Below are positions 21,838-36,300 of a DNA stretch of 64,000 nucleotides, piece after piece. Source of the stretch: Amia ocellicauda (taxonomy: Eukaryota > Chordata > Actinopteri > Amiiformes > Amiidae); NCBI RefSeq assembly GCF_036373705.1, contig NC_089858.1, forward strand, positions 13,584,001-13,648,000, in the 5' to 3' direction. Every line of letters begins with the position of its first letter. Position 1 is the stretch's first letter. Under the pieces are notes generated by a model that searched no databases, was not told where the DNA came from, and saw nothing but the letters and a program-made list of their open reading frames with translations. Made by a program: the position numbers and the translations under genes.

Positions 21838-24800
21838 TCAAAGCGGGGGGGTGGTGGGCACAGCAGGGGGCACGGTGACAGGGTGCAGGCCCAGGTCCAG
21901 AGTGGGCGGCTCGGGAGCCGTGGGGGGGCTCTTCTTCTGGGAATCAAGTTTCTCGGTCAGCTGGGTGTACAGCTCCCTCACTGGTTCACTGCTCTGTGGG
22001 GGAGAAGGAGGTTTGAGACAGAGGCATGAGGACATGGACGGCGACAGGTATTGGGGGGCGGAGAGGGACAGAAAGGAGGGGAGATAACAGATGGACGTTG
22101 AGAAGTTGAGAGAAATAGGTGTTTAATAGTTGAAGATTTCATTTGAGAAGAGGAGGTGGGGGACAAAGCTGCTGAGAGATCTGTGGGACTATATATCTTC
22201 AGCTTCAAACTCTGCCCTGGACGCAAAGGCCAGTGCTCACTGGGTGCAGGTAAGCTCACCTGTTTGGGCGGCTCCAGGGTCTTGACGAGGGATTCCAGCC
22301 GGGACGGCAGCACTTTGCGGTGGAGATGCAGCAGCAGGCGCAGGGCGTGTCTGTGGACGTTCTCCTTACTGCACACAGAGCACAGCCTTTGACACTGACC
22401 ATACAGCTCAACACTCTCACGCTGACCGACAGACTCCCACACTCTCTCACTCCCCCACAGACACCCACCCACCCTCAGCATTGGTGCCGCTTATGGACTG
22501 ACCTGGAGAAGGAGGTAAGGAGGAAGCGGTCGAACACGGCACTGCAGAAATCCTCTGTGCCGAACTCCTCGGACAGCAGCGTCAGGTGACCCGTCAGCAG
22601 GTGCAGGAAGATGTCCCCAAAAGACATGTCATTGTGGGACTCCACTGGACAGAGAGAGAGAGAGAGATGAATATATGCATAAAGACAATCTAAGATGGAG
22701 AGGCAGGGGAGACAGAGATACAAAGAGAGAGGTATGAATATATGCAAAGACAATCTGAGATGGGGAGAGGAATGTGTAGATGAAGACATGGAAGGATACC
22801 GACAGGACTGGTCAGTGGGTGTGGGTGGAAGCGCAGGTCTCACCCAGCGCTGGCAGCAGCCTCTGCAGAGCGTTCTTGTTCCTGAGCTTGGCGATGTGCA
22901 GTGTGTAGTACAGGCCCATCTCACACGCCACACGGTTCTCCAGGAGCAGCCTGACACACAGAGAGAGAGACAGACATCACAGAAAAGCTCTTCTCCGATT
23001 TATGCTAGCACACAAGTCAGCCCATAAAGTACTGCAATCAGAATCTCCTACTGTACTTGGACACTCACGCAGATACACAAAAGTATCCATTACACACTGA
23101 CAGACTCTGACACTCACTCACACTTACAGAGAGACAGACAGAGACACAGAGACACACACAGAGTCAGAGGGGCCCTCACTTGCTGAAGGCCTCAGGTAGA
23201 GTGCTGGGGTAGGTCAGGCTGCTCTTCTCCTCGTTGGGCAGCTTCTGCTCCACAGTGAAGGTGTAGTCATCCACCACCACGGACAGCATGGCTGGCAGGA
23301 ACCGTGTCACCACCTCCAGATCCTGCACGGAGAGAGAAATAAATGAACAGAGAAAAAACAATTTATTGACTAAAGAACTGAACTTACTAGCCACCTAACC
23401 AGCTCTTGTGCCCAGTGCAGGCGGTGTTCTTACCAGGCGCGGCTCCTTGAAGACCTGGCTGTCAATCATGTCCCAGGCGCCCTGCCCCAAACACAGCATC
23501 CTGAGCAGCAGCAAGAGGTCTGGACTGTCCTGCACAGAGACACACACCCAAGGGATACACCATGAGGCATAGCACACGTGCAATACACTGTTTCCCTCAT
23601 CCCCTCTCCCTCCCTTCCTTCCATCCATCCATCTGCCCTCTACACCTGCCTCTCTCCCCACCCCTTCTCCATCCTCCTTGCTCCCTCCCACCAATCCCTG
23701 TCCCTGCCTTCCACTCTCACCCTGGGCAGCGCATCCTGGCCCAGCAGCTCCTGCAGGTTCCTCACAGTGCTCAGCACCAGTGTGTTACTGGCAAAGGGAT
23801 CACACAGGATCATGGACAGGTCCCTGCAGGGGAGAGAGAGACAGAGACACAAGTCACCCCTGGACATGGGGAGGGAGACAGCTATCCTCAACAGGGACAA
23901 GACTCCCACTGCATGGGATATGCTCATGAAACAAAAACAAATGTGTTTATATCTTTATGTATGCTCGTTTCACTCCGCCTCTTCTCCCCTCCCATCATCC
24001 GTCTCTCCACCAGGTTCATGTCAAAAGCCCACACCCGTGTCCACACTAATTCTGAAAGTTTTTCTTGACATAAGAGCAGTGAATGAGATGCTCTGTCTCC
24101 TCCTCTCTCTCTCTCTCTCTCTCTCTCACCCCAGCACTTGCTCCTGTCCTTTCTTCACTCCATCCAGGAAGCCCTGTAGCTCTCTCGCCCTCTTGGCGTC
24201 AACAAACTTCTCCCGGATACAGGCGTCCAGACACCAGGTGAACTTCAGAGGGGGTGACACACACACAGAGTTACACACTGTTTGTCATGAACTTTACAAA
24301 CGTGCACACATTCTACAGACATGAACAGGGAAGCAGATTTTCCTCTTCTACTCACAGGCTGACCTTATGGGACAGGGTCATCAGGGCAGGTCTACAGAAA
24401 GACACAGCAAGACACAGAAACATGCAGAGACATGAAGGGACCGACACAGATGCACACAGACGCAGGTTTGCGGCTCCCCGGCTGACCTTGTGGCAGGGGT
24501 CCACCGAGCAGATCTCGCTGATGTCCAGGTCGTGCAGAGACATCAGCAACTCGGCGCGCAGGGTGCAGTAGTGGACGTTGCGTGTGCGCAGGAAGAGTGT
24601 GCGCAGGAACTGCAGGACCATGTCGTACAGCTTCACGTTCTTCCCAATCATCTGTGTCAGCTTCAGCACCACCTGGTGGGCAGGAGACTTTACTTATAGC
24701 AGCTTGAGAGATAAGAGAGACTGTTGAGACACTGACACAGAGGCTGCAGAGAGAAACTCAAACCAAGACAATAACAAATTTAAAATAAATTAATTCACAG

Positions 24801-26568
24801 GCAGACATACATGTATACTTTGTATTTTATATTAATTGTACTTTTGTAATTCTTTAATTGAATGTTGTATGGATTTATAATACTGCACTTTTGTAATGCT
24901 TGTGTAAACTGTAAGTCAACCTGGAAAAAGCAATTATAATAACATGTACAACAAACACAGAGACACACAGAGACCCACGCACACAACCCCCCACTGACCT
25001 CCCCCTGGCGGCGAGTCTTGGGCGAGAGGCTGAAGAAGTTGTGCAGGACGGAGAGGTCGCTGCTGAACAGCGCCGCCTCCTTCTCTACGATGTACTGCTT
25101 GAGCAGGGGAGACACCTCGTCCCCAAACAGGGCCTGGTTATCCTGCCAGATCTGCCTCTTCACCTCCACCGCACACACGCTGTACAGCTCCTTGTCAGAC
25201 ATCACCTGCTTCAGCTTCTTCTCTGGGACCTGAGAGAGAGAGAGAGAACACAATTACTTATTTTGTAATTATGCTGATGTTGATGTAAGTGTGTGCGAGT
25301 TTGAGTGTGTGTCGGTTGGATTCGACAGATCTGTGTAATTCAAGAGCATAAAGACTTTCACTTCATATGCAGTGCGGTGGTTATCAGTTTTACATCTCAA
25401 GTATTGAATAACTTAAGCTTTAAACATACCAGTGTATATAGAGTAACCAGCCGCCAGACACGAGCATGCACAGGGGGTTATCTGCAGCCCCTTTTAACTG
25501 TTAGCCCAGGAGGTGTCCAGCACTCACCTTAGGCAGGTGTTTCATCACCTGCATGACGACTGGCTGTATCGATGGCATCTTCACCAGTGGGAAGCTTTTC
25601 TCCAGCAGCTCCTCCAGCTTACTGTACCTGAGAGAGAGGAGGGCAGGGGGAGACAGAGAGAAAACAGAAATATAATCTGAGCTCCGAACCCCTGCAGCTC
25701 TTGATACAGTCTGCTCCATGACAATGCATTTCGTTACTGTTATAATGAGACCTCAGCCTGAAGTCTTGATATTGACCATTTCAGTGCGTGCGGTGTCTCA
25801 GTTTCATCCAGCCTCATTTTGAGACCAGACTGGCCTAATTTCATCTCGTCCTGCTGTAGCGCCTCACCGATCCTCCTCCTTGCCCTCGGCGATGGTCGCC
25901 ACCCTCTCCATCAGCTTGTCCCGCAGCTCGTCGAACACGGACTGGTGGAACTCCAGGCGCGGCGTGCCGTGCAGGTCCAGGAAGGGCAGCGCGGACTGCA
26001 GCGACGGCAGCAGGACCCCATTCTCCGTCTACCGGGAAAACACACCGTTATCAACACGACACAGCGGGAACTAATGACCACAATAAGCAAAACTGCGTTG
26101 TCTTTTACGCTACCAAGTGCTGTGCTTGTCAATGCATGTTTGTGCAATATTGTTTTTAATTGTACGGTTTCTCCAGGCACGGTATAGTAAATAATGTGTA
26201 TTATTTAACCATACATGCATGCATTCAAGCATACACAAACATTTCAATACAGTGCCTATACCGGTGTGCATGCATGCATGTCGCCCTGAAACAAAAGTAC
26301 TGATAATTAGAAATAACTCGCACTTCACGGTAATCGTTTTCCCTTATTTTACCAATACTATATCCCCCTGCATGGCCGCATCGTTTCGTGCATGTCGCTA
26401 ACGTCCAGGCATCCCCTCTTGATGCGCACTGCTTATTTTATGATATTGTTACATTTCGGTGTGTACCTGAAACTGGTCTATGGCTTTCAGAGGCTCGGTG
26501 CAGTTGGTCAGGGTTTCCTTCAGGTCCTCGCCGTTCGAGATGCCCAGTTCGGGTAACCCAGCGAACAT
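21838..26568 (-). CDS. nelfb: Negative elongation factor B (NELF-B/COBRA1), 13 exons
   Basis: Encodes 582 residues (human NELF-B is about 580). NELF-B is the scaffold of the four-subunit NELF complex that, with DSIF, holds RNA polymerase II in promoter-proximal pausing in the nucleus. Coding exons on the minus strand: 26467-26568, 25868-26028, 25528-25627, 24999-25229, 24487-24672, 24130-24242, 23721-23823, 23434-23529, 23180-23322, 22844-22950, 22503-22644, 22260-22368, 21838-21993. All introns are GT-AG and every phase fits. Family landmarks: start MFAGLPELGISNGEDLKETL, then VKRQIWQDNQALFGDEVSPL, NVKLYDMVLQFLRTLFLRTR, GQGAWDMIDSQVFKEP, FGDIFLHLLTG, ENVHRHALRLLLHLH, and a Pro-rich C-terminus ending PAVPTTPPL. 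The start is the only ATG before the conserved N-terminus and lies in a GC-rich first exon. All introns are short, at most about 740 bases. Appears intact. Confidence 0.97.
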
Positions 26569-27717
26569 CTTGCACCACCGTCCCTCTTTCCCAACTTTGA
26601 AAGTATTAAACTCCCAAACAAAACAGAAAACAACCCTCTGTGTTTTCCCTCTCTCCCCAAATCAACTAAATAATCCCATTCAAAGAGTCAGCTCAAGTTC
26701 CGGTTCCGGTGTGCGCAGCGATAAACAGTCCCCTCCTCGCGTCCGCCCGTCTCTCTTCCCCAGCTGCACGAAGGCTTGGGAACTTCGGTTCCGCTTTAGT
26801 ACCGCAGGCGACCAATGCCGGCTGTGAACTCAACACGTCACTTCAGTGTGACATTTTAAGAGCCAGTTTAAATGCTGTCCGTTGAAAGACTCTGGATGGA
26901 TCTGGTATAAATCACAGTTGAAGCCACTGTCTTCCACAGTTAAATAGACAGGCACTAGCTCATGGATTTAGAATGACGTGGCTGGACTGGAGCACAAGCT
27001 CCGATTAATAGTTGACACCCCTGACTGCAACTTGAGGCTGTGAGAGCAGATATCAGCCGTGCATGTTGCTATTCCATGTAATTACTTTATGTGTAGAGCA
27101 CCTGTATGTGTTAATCTGATGAGAACAGATATCCATGCACCTGCAAATGTCAGGTCTGAATGGTTTAGTCGGTCACCTGGAATCTTTTCTACAAACAACA
27201 CACTTCAAAACGACATCAGTGATAACTAGGCAGAGTCTTATAAACAGCTTGCTAAACTAAACAGACTGATGAGTGTAACATTGTGTCAGTGCTAAGATTT
27301 TTGTCTGCGATCGCTATAGATGGCCAAAGCACAGAAAGATTCAATCGTTGTAGAGCGAAGTCACTCAACTTTTATTAACCAGGTCACTTCCCATATTTGT
27401 ATTGTCCCCTTTAAGAACACTAATTATAACACAGTACAGTATTCAGAGAAAAATACATACTGTTACAGCAAGTGGACTTGGACAACACACTTTGGCACTT
27501 TTGTTTTTGCTCTTTTTCATAATAATAATTATAACAGGAATTATAATAAATATCACAAAAATATACAGAAACATTTCAGATTAAGATTTATTTTCTCTCC
27601 TTTGTGTTAAACACATTTGAAAACAAAACCTAGAGTTCTCAGTGAGCCCTTTTGGGAACCCATTAGGGCAGAGATGTGCGAATCAGGCAGCTCAGTACAA
27701 AAAAAAAAAAAAAAAAA

Positions 27718-27750
<33 letters not shown>

Positions 27751-29328
27751 TTTCATAGGTCACAGCTCTCACACTGGCCACACAGGTGAAAAGACCTGAT
27801 AAAAACACCGCCCCAAAAATAATAATCCAAAGACAACTGTCATCTCCCATTACATACACTCAGACACAGAGTCAGTACTGGAGGGCTGGAGAGCTAAGGC
27901 CTGTAACACTGGTTTCATAACGAATCCCCAAGAAAGGCAGGGAGAGGACAGGACAGCTCCTGCAGTCCAGTACCAGGTGTGAAATACACAAACCCAAACC
28001 CCAAAGGCAGTGGTGAGCACCACAATGCGAGGACAGAACAGCACAGCACAATACAAGCCCTCGGAGGTCTATTCCAGCTGAGCTGTCCCATCATTGAGCC
28101 CCAACCATTTGTTTGCCAAAGTGCAGCAATTCAGCCCTGCTCCCAGGTTATAACGCAGGCTGGGGGAGGTAAGAGACCTTATAAGACCCGGAGGACTTTG
28201 ACCCTGCCCAGCTGTCCAGCCCTTCGGTCAATGCAGAAAGCCTCTGTAAGGCTCAATGCTGCAATGGAGCGACAGGACAGGAATGTGGCGCTGTGATGGG
28301 GTGAAGTGGAAACCAAAACAGGCCGGCGGTGTCCCTTTCCTAAACTGCTTCATTGATTTATATAAACCTCCTGGCTCCCACGGTGATTATCCAGAATTTT
28401 AATCCAGAAATCAAATTTTGCTTAAAACAAAATATACATATTTTACACATCTATCTATATATATTTATATCAAAGACTGGACTGGACAATTCCTGATTTG
28501 GAAAACAAAATGACAAAAGATAAACATGTTTTAGTGATATCAATAGTAGCAATAATTAAAAATAAATAAAAAATGTCGTGTTTTTTCTTTAGTACATGTG
28601 CAAAGACGTTCAATCTCTTTCTTTAGTACATGTGCAAAGACGTTCTCAGTTGGGGAACGATGAAGAACGATAGCGCTACCGTTCCCCTCCAGCTCCCTGG
28701 GTCAGAGAGTGGGCTTGGGCCCGCAGCACCACCAGACACTCTGTACTGGGGCAGGTCAGTTATGCATGGTGTGGTGTGCGTGTTTACTTTAGCGTGGCTC
28801 AGCACACACACTATTACATATTAAATACAGAGATATATAGTGTATATATGAAATAAAACAAGACCAAAGGGAAATATTGTGGCAGTAAGACAGTGCTGGC
28901 AGAGCCCTGCAGATCCACAAAATGCTGAGCTCCAACAACAGCCTGGCAATACTACTTACTGCTTTTATGATTGCATGTGCATGCTTATTAAATACAGTAC
29001 ATACGCATGCATGTGCCCAAAACTAAAAAAGTGTTGGGGGATCGGAGATGGAGGAATGGAAAGAAAAAAAAAAAAGAAAAAAAACACAGGAAAGAAAATA
29101 AATAAAATTTGTAAGAACTGACCTCAATGTAAAATGAAAAAGACAAAACCCCTTTTTGATTTTGGGCATTACTGCCCTACACGAACAGTAAACGTCACCG
29201 GGGAGGTCCTGTCTGTGCCAGCTTCAGAGGTGCCCACTTCCAAAGCCTCCTCTGGGCCCAGTCAGGGAACCAAATGACTCTACACAGGCTGCCCAAGGGC
29301 CCAGCTCTGCCTAGCAGCATGTGTGGCT
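26569..29328. other. Promoter side of nelfb and probable 3' UTR of the EDEM3-like gene
   Basis: A moderately CpG-rich nelfb upstream region (to about 26830) is followed by AT-rich sequence. Minus-strand AATAAA motifs near 27370 and 27590 could end a long EDEM3-like 3' UTR. A poly-A/(TA)n/poly-T tract lies at about 27699-27754. A 28-base piece (tttctttagtacatgtgcaaagacgttc) is directly repeated at about 28585 and 28619. No coding exon seen. Confidence 0.4.
27699..27754. repeat. Poly-A, (TA)n, poly-T tract
   Basis: Roughly 20 A, then alternating TA, then about 13 T: a self-complementary low-complexity run. Confidence 0.95.
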
Positions 29329-32300
29329 TCAGGGGTCAGGGTCAGAGACCTGTGAGGAGGAAGAGGAGGAAGGCTGGTGGTATGGCACGTCCGTTGGTCT
29401 GTCTGTACTTGATACCTGCTGTTGCTTTGCGCCCAGCTGTGACCCCTGTGGGTTCTGGGTGTCACTGTCCGAGCTGCTGAGCAGGGAGGGGGTCTCCTCG
29501 GGCCCCTGTTTTGCGGGAGCCTCCTCAGGGGGGGAGCAGTGGCCCAGCGGTGCTGGCACCCGCTCCTCCTCGTCCGTCTCCAGCAGCAGCTCGATGGTGG
29601 TGCTCTTGCCTGGCCCACCCTGCAGCCCCTCTGCCATCAGATCACTCTCGTCCGCCAGCCGGATCTTGATGTTCATTCCAAGCGGCCTCTCTGCCTTCCC
29701 CGCCTCTGCAAGGATGACACAGACAGGGCTGGAGACTGGGACATACCCACTGCCAACACACTGCCAACGCCAGTCCACATCCACTGCTGCATGCTCTCAG
29801 GCACTGGGCTGGTAGTGGCAGGCAGTGTATTTTCTATGGTTCAGTGGTTTCCACAAGAGTACCAAATTATGATGATGATCATAATAATAATCATCATAAT
29901 AATAGACAGATAGCTCCAAACAGGCGTCCAATATAATAATTAATAATCACCATCATTAATAAATCACCACATTAATAATCACCATCATTACTACTACTAC
30001 TACTAATAATAATAATAATAATCACAGCACCACCAGCATGTTGTCCTATGTAAAGGAGCGGTCAGTGTAGTGTTACCTCGGCCCAGATGGCGATCCCGGG
30101 GCAGCAGAAGGACGTCCACATTGCGGTGAGTGTCCAGCGCATCCAGCAGTATGGCGCCCTCACGCCTGAACAGAAAAAGCAGCGGCACAGTGATGTCCTC
30201 TGTCCCCCCGCCGTCCCCCACCATCTGGAACAGCGGTGTCTCTTCACTGCTGCTGCCCTCGCGGTGGTCTGGACAGCACAGGACAGGGTGTGAGACACAC
30301 ACACGCGACAACACAACCAGACAAGGCACACACCAGACACATGACACACAAAGTACAACACACTCAAGACGAGGCATTTCATAAAGAGTCTTTACAGAGG
30401 GGGCACCCTGACTAGTCGGTGGTACAGTGAGGGAAAAAAGTATTTGATCCCCTGATGATTTTGTACGTTTGCCCACTGACAAAGAAATGATCAGTCTATA
30501 ATTTTAATGGTAGGTGTATTTTAACAGTGAGAGACAGAATAACAACAAAAAAATCCTGAAAAACGCATTTCAAAAAAGTTATACATTGATTTGCATGTTA
30601 ATGAGGGAAATAAGTATTTGATCCCCTATCAATCAGCAAGATTTCTGGCTCCCAGGTGTCTTTTATACAGGTAACGAGCTGAGATTAGGAGCACTCTCTT
30701 AAAGGGAGTGCTCCTAATCTCAGCTCGTTACCTGTATAAAAGACACCTGTCCACAGAAGCAATCAATCAATCAGATTCCAAACTCTCCACCATGGCCAAG
30801 ACCAAAGAGCTGTCCAAGGATGTCAGGGACAAGATTGTAGACCTACACAAGGCTGGAATGGGCTACAAGACCATCGCCAAGCAGCTTGGTGAGAAGGTGA
30901 CAACAGTTGGTGCGATTATTCGCAAATGGAAGAAACACAAAATAACTGTCAGTCTCCCTCGGTCTGGGGCTCCATGCAAGATCTCACCTCGTGGAGTTTC
31001 AATGATCATGAGAACGGTGAGGAATCAGCCCTTGGACTTGGACTTGGAGAGGATCTGCAAAGAGGAGTGGGACAAAATCCCTCCTGAGATGTGTGCAAAC
31101 CTGGTGGCCAACTACAAGAAACGTCTGACCTCTGTGATTGCCAACAAGGGTTTTGCCACCAAGTACTAAGTCGAAGGGGTCAAATACTTATTTCCCTCAT
31201 TAACGTGCAAATCAATGTATAACTTTTTTGAAATGCGTTTTTCTGGATTTTTTTGTTGTTCTTCTGTCTCTCACTGTTCAAATACACCTACCACTAAAAT
31301 TATAGACTGATCATTTCTTTGTCAGTGTGCAAACGTACAAAATCAGCAGGGGATCAAATACTTTTTTCCCTCACTGTAAGTGTGGTCAGTCAGCTCGACC
31401 AGGCCTTACCGATGAAGATGATGCCGATGACCCCGGCCTCCTGCAGACGGCGAGCCTTGGCCGCGAACATGCAGTCCCCGCGCAGGGCCACACCCACACG
31501 GCCGTGCAGCTCCACCGCGTTCTCCAACACACTGCACGCACTGAACGGCACGCTACGTACCACACTGCCCTTCACCTACGGGGGGAGAGAGAGAGAGGGG
31601 TCAGAGGGTGAGGTCCCAGGGTCGTTGGGGGGGGGAGGTCAGGGGGCGAGGTAGAGGGCCTCTCACCCCGTGCTCCTGCTTGGTGAGGTCCATCCCAAAC
31701 TTGGCGGGTCCAGCGGTCAACACCGTCCTGCCCAGGAATGGGGGGGAGATGATCTGCACAGCAAGTGGCACCACTGCCTCCTCCTCCTCCTCGGTGGTCA
31801 CCTCCGCGATCAGCTTCACCCGGTACACCCCATTCTGAGAGGAGGAGGGCTCCTGTGATGTGAGGGAGAGAAGGGGGTAAGTGTGTGTTAGTGTGTGTGT
31901 GGGAACCCACATGTGGAGGCTGGGCGGTACTGGGTGGAGGTGCTGTACTCACCAGGGGCGAGCCTGAGCTGCTGACCCCCACGCTGCCGTCACTCAGTGG
32001 GGTCAGGGAGATGCCCATGCTCTTCAGGAATTCCATCGGCTCCATGCCATTGTCATGCAAGGGCAACTCAATCCCCCTGGAGAGGGAGAGGGCGGGACAC
32101 CATCAGTATTCAACATCAATCAAAATTAAACAAGCTGGGTGAGGAGAGCTGTGAGAGAGAAATACAGAGACAAGCAGACGCACACAGAGAGTCAGTGCAC
32201 GGTGCGTCTCTCCTCACCTGATCGGGGAAGAGGGCGGTGCAGCCCCGGCCCCTGTGAGGTATTTGTAGCTGTCACGGATGGTCTTGGCGAAGGAGGGGTT

Positions 32301-33308
32301 GTTGGGGAAGAGAGTCTGGGCGCTGGGGCAGGAGTGGGTGAACAGGTCGTCCTCCACAGCAGGGGGGCCATTCTGTGGTTGGGAAGGAGGGGGGTGGGTA
32401 AAGAACAGGACAGAACCGGGTCAGAGGCTGTCCCAGAGGACAGGCAGTGGGTTGGTTATCATTCTTTTACAGTCCCCTCACCGTGCGGTTGTGGCGGCAG
32501 GGCGACAGGGCGGTGGACAAGGACACGGGCAGCAGGTGGGCCTCAGTGGTGAAGACGTAGTGGTCGATGTCAATGGGCAGCTCACTCTTTTCCGAGAACA
32601 GCAGATACAGGTATTTGAACATCTCGGCCAGGAAGAACGAGTCCATCCTGGGGGGTTACATAACAGTTACCTCTTGCATAACCAGTGCATCACAGTGCGT
32701 CACAGTCAGGTTGTTCTGCCAATGCAGTGGCATTCATTTTGTAACTCTCGCAATCCTGATCCCTCCCCCTCCCCCTTCCCAGAAGGTGTTTTCCAGGTGT
32801 GTCTCCCTACCTGTCCTCATGTGTGCCGGTGCGGACGTCCTGCACGGCAGCAAAGCCACAGGGGACACGAGCGTGAGTGTTCAGCTTCTCCACAATGGAG
32901 CGGCCTACTCCCAGGTAGTGGGGGTCTCCGGTGGCCTGGGGGGAAGCACAGCGCACACTGACTCCTATCAGCCGGCCAACCTTGGTCAATTTACACTACA
33001 CGCACTTCTGACGCGGTTTAACTGTGGCCGTAACATTTGTCTTTACCACAGTTTCTCAGGGCTTCATTGTGCATTGCTACCCAGGACCATGGGAATAGCA
33101 CGGTGCGTCAATTTACACATCTCATTGATTGTGCTGTACTGATGCAGGAAAATCCAGCACGAGAAGACTGGACCACACAGACAGGAACTGCCATACCTTG
33201 TACAGGAAGTAGGTGCTCTCTGCAAACTCCGGCCTGAGGGGGTGCTGGCCCCAGTGAACTCTGAACTCTGTGGTGAAGGCCTGGCAGCAGACAGGTGGGA
33301 TTGGAGGA

Positions 33309-33339
<31 letters not shown>

Positions 33340-36300
33340 TTGAAGACTGGGGCATCACTAGCTGGGTTTGACCCACAGACCCATCCCACAGTCCAGCATG
33401 GCTGCCACCTCACCTCCGGCAGGAACTTGTGCTGCTTGGTGACTTGGTACAGCATCTCGTGCGTCTCTATAGCAGGCTTCAGATCCCCCCTCAGCACCTG
33501 AAACACAGACAGTCTGTTTAAGAGAGCTGGAGCTCCTAGCCTACCTTTCACAGCTCAGGCTAATTCCCTACAGGCAGTATTGGTCAAACAGCTCCATGAC
33601 AACCTGGAGAGTTTCTCTACAAAACTGAGCAGATGTGCAGTCTGGGAAAATCTCCAGCAAAAACACTTACTACTACTACTACTACTACTACTACTGTATT
33701 GATAGATTTATATTAATAATATTTATATCATAATAAGTCAGGTACCAGATTACTGTATCCATGATGACATTTTTTTTTACAAAGTAACTCAACATTCCAC
33801 ACACAGCATCACTGCAAAACACACACACAGATGCACATGCACATATGCATAAAGTAGTCACACATCATTATACACATAGATGGGTGTCTCTAGCAGGGAG
33901 CAGGCAGGGGGCCGGGGGGCTGTACCTGCAATCCGGGGAAAAAGGCGAGCAGAGAGTCCATCCAGCTGCGCACGCTGACCGTGGGGTTGTGCATGTGGAC
34001 GCTGAGCAGCAGGGGGGGCTGGCTGATGTACTTCATGATGGCAGCGTAGTGCTGGAGGAGAGAGATGCACAGAGACGGGGAGAGAGAGAGAGAGATTAAC
34101 AGGAGTAAGCGCATCACGCACTCCCTCCCTCCCTCCCAGTCTCCGTCACACATCTCTTTCTATTATGGTCTCTCACACAGGCTTGTTAAGTGAGAAAGGC
34201 TCTTGTTTAAGGAATAGGCCAGAAGAATTAAAAATGTCTGTAAACATCCCTGAGGAAACTTACAGTGTTGAATCTCTCCAGGTACACATCATCCCCCAGC
34301 AGGATGTAGGCCTTCATCAGGTACTCGTAGTACGAGTCAATGCCTGCTCCCACTCCACTGTCTGAGAAAGAGGGAGGGAGAGACAGAGAGAGAGAGAAAT
34401 AATACATCAGAAATGCCAGTGCACAGTACAATGCATTCATGTACAACCAAAAGCCCCTGGAGCAGAACTCAGACAAGAAGGAAAAAAAAAAAAAAAAAAA
34501 AAAGGCAAACCAAAAAATTAAATGTAGACGAATCAAAACTAGATAAGAAAATTAAAGAGTGAGAAGAGGAGTGGGGTGAAGGGGATGTGGCCTGTGCTCA
34601 CCCCTGCGGACCCAGTCCCCATTGTGGATGTTGATGACGGTGCCCACGAGGTCACTGCCCCTCTGTCTCTTCTCCCACAGCACATCCAGAGCCCTGCGTG
34701 CTTGTTCCTATCACATCAGCAGAACACACTGAGTCAATACTCCACGCACACAAACTGGCGCAATACACCACACACATGCACACATACATCCACCCACGCT
34801 GGGTCAACACACTATGCACACATGCACCCACACACAGATTTAACACACTACACTTTTGCAGGCACTCTCGCCTCGTGCGGTACCTCGAACACGCTCTCCC
34901 CTGATAGCCGGCTGAGCGCTGCGAACTCCAGGATCATGGTCCCTGCGCAGGCCGTGCAGGTGTCCGACTCCGTGCCTGTGCGGGACAGCGGGCTGAGGAC
35001 CCCGTGGCGCAGGTTCACCTGGAGAGCAGGGAGTACAGTGAGCACCTGGACAGCTGAGCACCTGTGTGATGCTGAATGTCCTACTAGGAGAGACTGAGGG
35101 AACTGAACCTTTTCACCCTGGAACAGAGGAAACTACGTGGGGACTTGATTCAAGTCTTTAAAATCATGAAAGCCATCGACCACATCAACCAGAGGAGTTT
35201 TTCCAGATCAGCAGGGACACACGCACAGCATTCAAGACGGAAAACAGGAGACACTTCTTCACACAGAGAGTTGTCACAATCTGGAACAAACTCCCCAGCG
35301 ATGTGGTTGAAGCTGAAAATTTGGGAACATTTAAAAATAGACTGGATAGGATCCTTGGATCACTTAGTTATTAATGGACACCAAACGAGCACAATGGGTC
35401 GAATGGCCTCCTCTCGTACGTAAACTTTATGTTCTTATGTCAGTGCAGAGCTCTCTCAGCCCCCCAGCTTTCACTTTCACAGACCCTCAGCGTTCGTCCC
35501 CGCCACCCCCACCCCCCACCCACACTCTCATACTCCATAACCGGCCAGTCCGCAGGGTGGAATCTTTCCCCATGTTCTCCTTAGGTCAGAATTGGGGGAT
35601 ATTTATGAATTTCTTAGCAGATGCCGTTATCCACGGCAAATTACAGTTTAGACAAGAATACCCACTACCATTCCTACTGCCACCCCCATTCCCACTATTC
35701 ACACCTCCTCCTCCCCTAACACCCCGCCCACCCCCCTAGAGTTACCCGAGGGTACGGCAGGCCGCTGGTGGTGTTGAAAGCGGGCAGCAGGCGGTGCCCC
35801 AACTCCCGGGCCATGTGCAGCAGCTCGTCCCGGTACCAGGCCATGTGCCCCTCTGCCCGCTTCCGCAGCATGTCTGCCATCACGTGCGCCCCCAGCAGGC
35901 CTCTGTGGGAACAGCAGGTCAGCCGGTTACTCCAGTCTGAGGCAGGTCAGCAGGGGGGCAATTTCATACCAGCGTGCAGGGAGAGGGCAAGGTCTCGATT
36001 TGGTTTCCAGAATGGACAAGCCTGGCAATGGAAGGTTTTAATAAGGTTGCGGCTGCGTTGCCACTGGGTTAACAGGATCGAGAGTTAGCTCTGTATGGGG
36101 CCTAGCTGGACATTGAGCTGTGGGCTGCGGTTGTGGTTCAAGGCTGCCGTTTGTGTTTAACATGGGGCCGGTAACGCACTGCTGTCACACAATGCTGTCT
36201 AGGTTTTGACAGAGACCCGGGACACTGGGATAACGCGAACACCTCGTACCCCAACACGCGGATGTTGGTCTCGAACACGGAGACCACAACGTCATTGTCC

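Noticed and set aside
29281-29815. Plus-strand frames with Ser/Gly-rich protein near 29.3-29.8 kb
   Set aside because: Antisense shadows of the last EDEM3-like exon.
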